Source: an uncultured Caulobacterales bacterium (GTDB lineage: Bacteria > Pseudomonadota > Alphaproteobacteria > Caulobacterales > Caulobacteraceae). Taken from it: 6,592 bases of DNA. The first letter of the stretch is position 1. Each line of letters opens with the position of its first letter. The stretch lies in assembly GCA_903903715.1 (NCBI GenBank), contig CAIUZX010000422.1:1-6592 (forward strand). Reading direction: 5' to 3'. Shown here piece after piece: positions 5,021 to 6,592 of the stretch. Under the pieces are notes generated by a model, which was not told the origin of the DNA, did no database searches, and saw nothing but the letters and a program-made list of their open reading frames with translations. Made by a program: the position numbers and the translations under genes.

Positions 5021-5779
5021 TCAGAGCGCCCAGCCGTGGTGCAGCGCTGCGACGCCGCCGGTGAGATTGGTGTAGCCGAAGCGCTTGAAGCCCGCCTCCC
5101 CCATCATCTCGGCGAACCGGTCCTGGTTTGGGAAACGGCGAATGCTCTCCACCAGATACTGATAGCTGTCGCGATCGCCCGACACGACCTGCCCCATTCC
5201 CGGGATCACCTTGAAGCTGTAGGCGTCGTAGAGCGCGCGGATCGCGCTGGCGGGCGGACGGGAAAACTCGAGGCACAGGAAGCGTCCGCCGGGCTTCAGC
5301 ACCCGCCGCGCTTCACGCAAGGCGCGCGAAATGTCCGTGACATTGCGGATGCCGAAACTGATCACATAGGCGTCCGCACTGGCGTCAGGCAGAGGCAGGT
5401 TCTGCGCGTCCCCGACGCTCCACGCAATCTCGCGGGACAGGCCCCTCGCCATGCCCTTGGCGACCATTTCGGCGTTGTAGTCGACGATCAGGATCTCCGC
5501 GTCGGGTCCGCCGCGCCGACGCTTCGCCGCGCGCGCGAGCTTGGCCAGCCGCTCGGCGATGTCGCCGGTGCCGCCGGCGCAGTCGATGATCCGCTCCCCC
5601 GGCTGGGGATTGAGCCTCGCGGCGCACATGTCCTTCCACACGCGATGGACGCCGAGGCTCATCACGTCGTTCATCAGGTCATAACGGCCCGCCACGCGGT
5701 CGAAGACCCCGCGGACCAGGTTGGGCTTCTCGGCGGGATCGACGTCCTTGAAGCCGAAGGAGGCGCTGTGTTCAGTCAT
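5021..5779 (-). CDS. ubiE: Ubiquinone/menaquinone biosynthesis C-methyltransferase UbiE
   Basis: UbiE transfers a methyl group from S-adenosylmethionine to carbon of the demethylated quinol ring (2-methoxy-6-polyprenyl-benzoquinol in the ubiquinone pathway, demethylmenaquinol where menaquinone is made). The 252-residue length is that of the family. Family signature 1 is clear (YDLMNDVMSLGVHRVWK, 33-49), followed by SAM motif I (DCAGGTGD, 66-73), the acidic end of strand 2 (VDYNAEM, 99-105), GDAQNLPLPD (123-132), signature 2 (RVLKPGGRFLCLEFSRP, 159-175), ESIRRFPNQ (211-219) and the C-terminal GGVAALHHGW (241-250). The ATG at 5779 has only a weak Shine-Dalgarno (GCGGA region). It is 51 nt downstream of the DUF167 gene and 10 nt upstream of ubiB, consistent with one leftward operon. 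No internal terminator is seen in the 51-nt gap. Confidence 0.97.
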   Translation of the reverse strand: MTEHSASFGFKDVDPAEKPNLVRGVFDRVAGRYDLMNDVMSLGVHRVWKDMCAARLNPQPGERIIDCAGGTGDIAERLAKLARAAKRRRGGPDAEILIVDYNAEMVAKGMARGLSREIAWSVGDAQNLPLPDASADAYVISFGIRNVTDISRALREARRVLKPGGRFLCLEFSRPPASAIRALYDAYSFKVIPGMGQVVSGDRDSYQYLVESIRRFPNQDRFAEMMGEAGFKRFGYTNLTGGVAALHHGWAL

Positions 5780-5830
5780 AGTGTCCGCTTAAACCAAATC
5801 GGGCGCGGTGGGTATGGCCGATGCGACGGC

Positions 5831-6115
5831 TCAGACCGCGTCCGCGCGCCCCAGCCGCTCGGCGAGCATCTCCGTCGTCACGCCGTCGGCTTCCACCGCC
5901 TTGGTCCTTGAGCGGCCGCCCCGCGCCACGACGACCGAGCGCTTGGGCAGGCCGAGCGCCTTGGCCAGCAGCGCCTCCAGCGCCGCATTGGCCTCCCCCT
6001 CCACGGGCCGGGCGCGCACGCGCACCAGCAGGACGGCGCGCCCCTCTTCGTCACGCCCCCAGCCCTCGATCCGGTCGACCGTCGAGGATGGCGACAGACG
6101 GACGTGGATGCGCAA
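5831..6115 (-). CDS. UPF0235/DUF167 family protein (YggU-like)
   Basis: This 94-residue protein matches the small conserved DUF167 family, of known fold but no established function. VRLSPSSTVDRIEGW (5-19) is the family's opening strand and loop, ARPVEGEANAALEALLAKALG (35-55, usual form PPV-(D/E)-G-(K/E)-AN-x-A-L) is its core, and LPKRSVVVARGGRSRTKAVEADG (56-78) its closing strands. The only suitable start is TTG at 6115-6113; no in-frame ATG or GTG lies between it and the preceding stop. It begins 8 nt after the yggT stop, and yggT-yggU adjacency also occurs in E. coli, so the two are almost certainly co-transcribed. The rare start codon and absence of a clear Shine-Dalgarno suggest low expression or coupling to yggT translation. 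Confidence 0.88.
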   Translation of the reverse strand: MRIHVRLSPSSTVDRIEGWGRDEEGRAVLLVRVRARPVEGEANAALEALLAKALGLPKRSVVVARGGRSRTKAVEADGVTTEMLAERLGRADAV

Positions 6116-6123
6116 GGCGCGCT

Positions 6124-6429
6124 CTATCCGAGCAGACCGACGAGGATCGGCTCAAGCGTCCGCGCGATGACAATCTTCATCGCCTGGAGCAATATGAAGA
6201 GGATCACCGGACTGATATCGACTCCCCCCAGCGTGGGAACGAATCGCCGGATGGGCGCCAAGATCGGCCGGGTGACGGCGTCAAGCCCGCGCACGATCTG
6301 CGCAATCTGCGGATTGCGGAAATTCAGCACGTCGAACGCCACCAGCCACGACACGATGGCGTTGACGATGACGACGAAGACCACGAGGTCGATCAGCGAA
6401 TTGAGGATGAAGATCAATGCGTAGCCCAT
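6124..6429 (-). CDS. yggT: YggT-family integral membrane protein (YlmG/YggT)
   Basis: This 101-residue inner-membrane protein is of the YGGT family, linked in different bacteria to cell-envelope or division functions and, for plastid relatives, to cofactor assembly; its molecular role is not settled. Two hydrophobic helices are visible (about 5-32 and 71-88). Between them lies the conserved family segment TRPILAPIRRFVPTLGG followed by VDISP (53-74). It carries one YGGT unit, whereas E. coli YggT has two. The open frame extends to 6588, but the ATG at 6429-6427 has GGAG (complement of 6435-6438) 5 nt upstream and begins directly with the family's first helix, so I chose it; the upstream 53 codons are Arg/Ala-rich and lack family features. 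It appears to be the first gene of the leftward yggT-yggU-ubiE-ubiB unit. Confidence 0.9.
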   Translation of the reverse strand: MGYALIFILNSLIDLVVFVVIVNAIVSWLVAFDVLNFRNPQIAQIVRGLDAVTRPILAPIRRFVPTLGGVDISPVILFILLQAMKIVIARTLEPILVGLLG

Positions 6430-6457
6430 GGAGTCTCCGATCGCGCCGTTCGCCTCT

Positions 6458-6485
6458 TCTAGACTGTCGGCGCGGGGTCGGGCAA
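6458..6485 (-). promoter_or_regulatory. Weak candidate promoter for the yggT-yggU-ubiE-ubiB unit
   Basis: On the minus strand TTGCCC (6485-6480), 16 bp, then TCTAGA (6463-6458) is a partial match to sigma70 boxes. It would place the start about 20 nt before the yggT ATG. The match is modest in a GC-rich background. Confidence 0.25.
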
Positions 6486-6527
6486 CCCTGAGCCGGGACG
6501 AGGTCGCTTCCGGACCGCAACAAGCCC

Positions 6528-6557
6528 TTGACTTGCCCGCCCCCGCGCCCTTATCAA
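6528..6557 (+). promoter_or_regulatory. Rightward promoter leading out of the window
   Basis: TTGACT (6528-6533), an 18-bp GC-rich spacer and TATCAA (6552-6557) form a good -35/-10 pair for an alphaproteobacterial housekeeping promoter. Transcription would start near 6564 and leave the window at 6592. No gene on the plus strand is seen after it, so the target lies outside; a tRNA or another stable RNA is possible because such promoters often have this GC-rich spacer. The 6486-6592 stretch holds no supported gene. Confidence 0.5.
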
Positions 6558-6592
6558 CCGCCCTCTCGCTGGTCGCGAGACGGCGCAAGCCT

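Noticed and set aside
4790..5911. A 373-codon open frame on the plus strand across ubiB, ubiE and yggU
   Set aside because: It runs antisense to three recognised genes and shows no domain.
6430..6588. N-terminal extension of YggT to 6588
   Set aside because: No family similarity, and a good ribosome site precedes the ATG at 6429.

Overview
The window is GC-rich chromosomal DNA from an alphaproteobacterium. The evidence is the ubiE-ubiB pair, a short single-repeat YggT followed by a YggU/DUF167 protein, an alphaproteobacterial-style UbiB with HADLHEGN in its catalytic loop, and high third-position GC. The order (Caulobacterales, Maricaulales or Hyphomonadaceae-like) is a guess from general resemblance only. 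The coding content is mostly housekeeping. The least explained part is the AT-richer intergenic stretch at 2484-3064.

Left block (1-2483), all on the minus strand: an acyl-CoA dehydrogenase of the ACAD10/11-like branch, then a MOSC-domain (YcbX/mARC-like) protein, then the N-terminal 120 residues of the release-factor glutamine methyltransferase PrmC, which runs off the left edge. The MOSC stop and prmC start share one base (TGATG), so translation is probably coupled.

Central intergenic region (2484-3064): it separates the leftward dehydrogenase gene from a rightward gene for a small secreted protein. It contains three copies of a 16-bp dyad TTGA[C/G]-N6-GTCAA, two of which are 15/16 identical and lie 52 bp apart. 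It also holds additional single TTGAC/GTCAA half-sites, a candidate sigma70 promoter, a run of four consecutive stem-loops ending in a convincing intrinsic terminator (candidate small RNA of about 120 nt), and an 11-bp-period GTTCA direct repeat upstream of the secreted-protein gene. The dyads suggest one DNA-binding regulator acting on the dehydrogenase, the small RNA and possibly the secreted protein. That link is inference.

Right block (3065-6592): the secreted Arg/Asp-rich, glycine-zipper, Tyr/Pro-rich protein gene (plus strand) converges on ubiB and overlaps its 3' end by 7 bp. Reading leftward, yggT, yggU, ubiE and ubiB are close together (gaps of 8, 51 and 10 nt) and probably form one transcription unit. 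UbiE is the C-methyltransferase and UbiB the atypical kinase/ATPase of ubiquinone biosynthesis; YggT and YggU are conserved partners of less certain role. At the right edge a rightward promoter-like sequence (TTGACT-N18-TATCAA) points out of the window, perhaps to a stable RNA gene.
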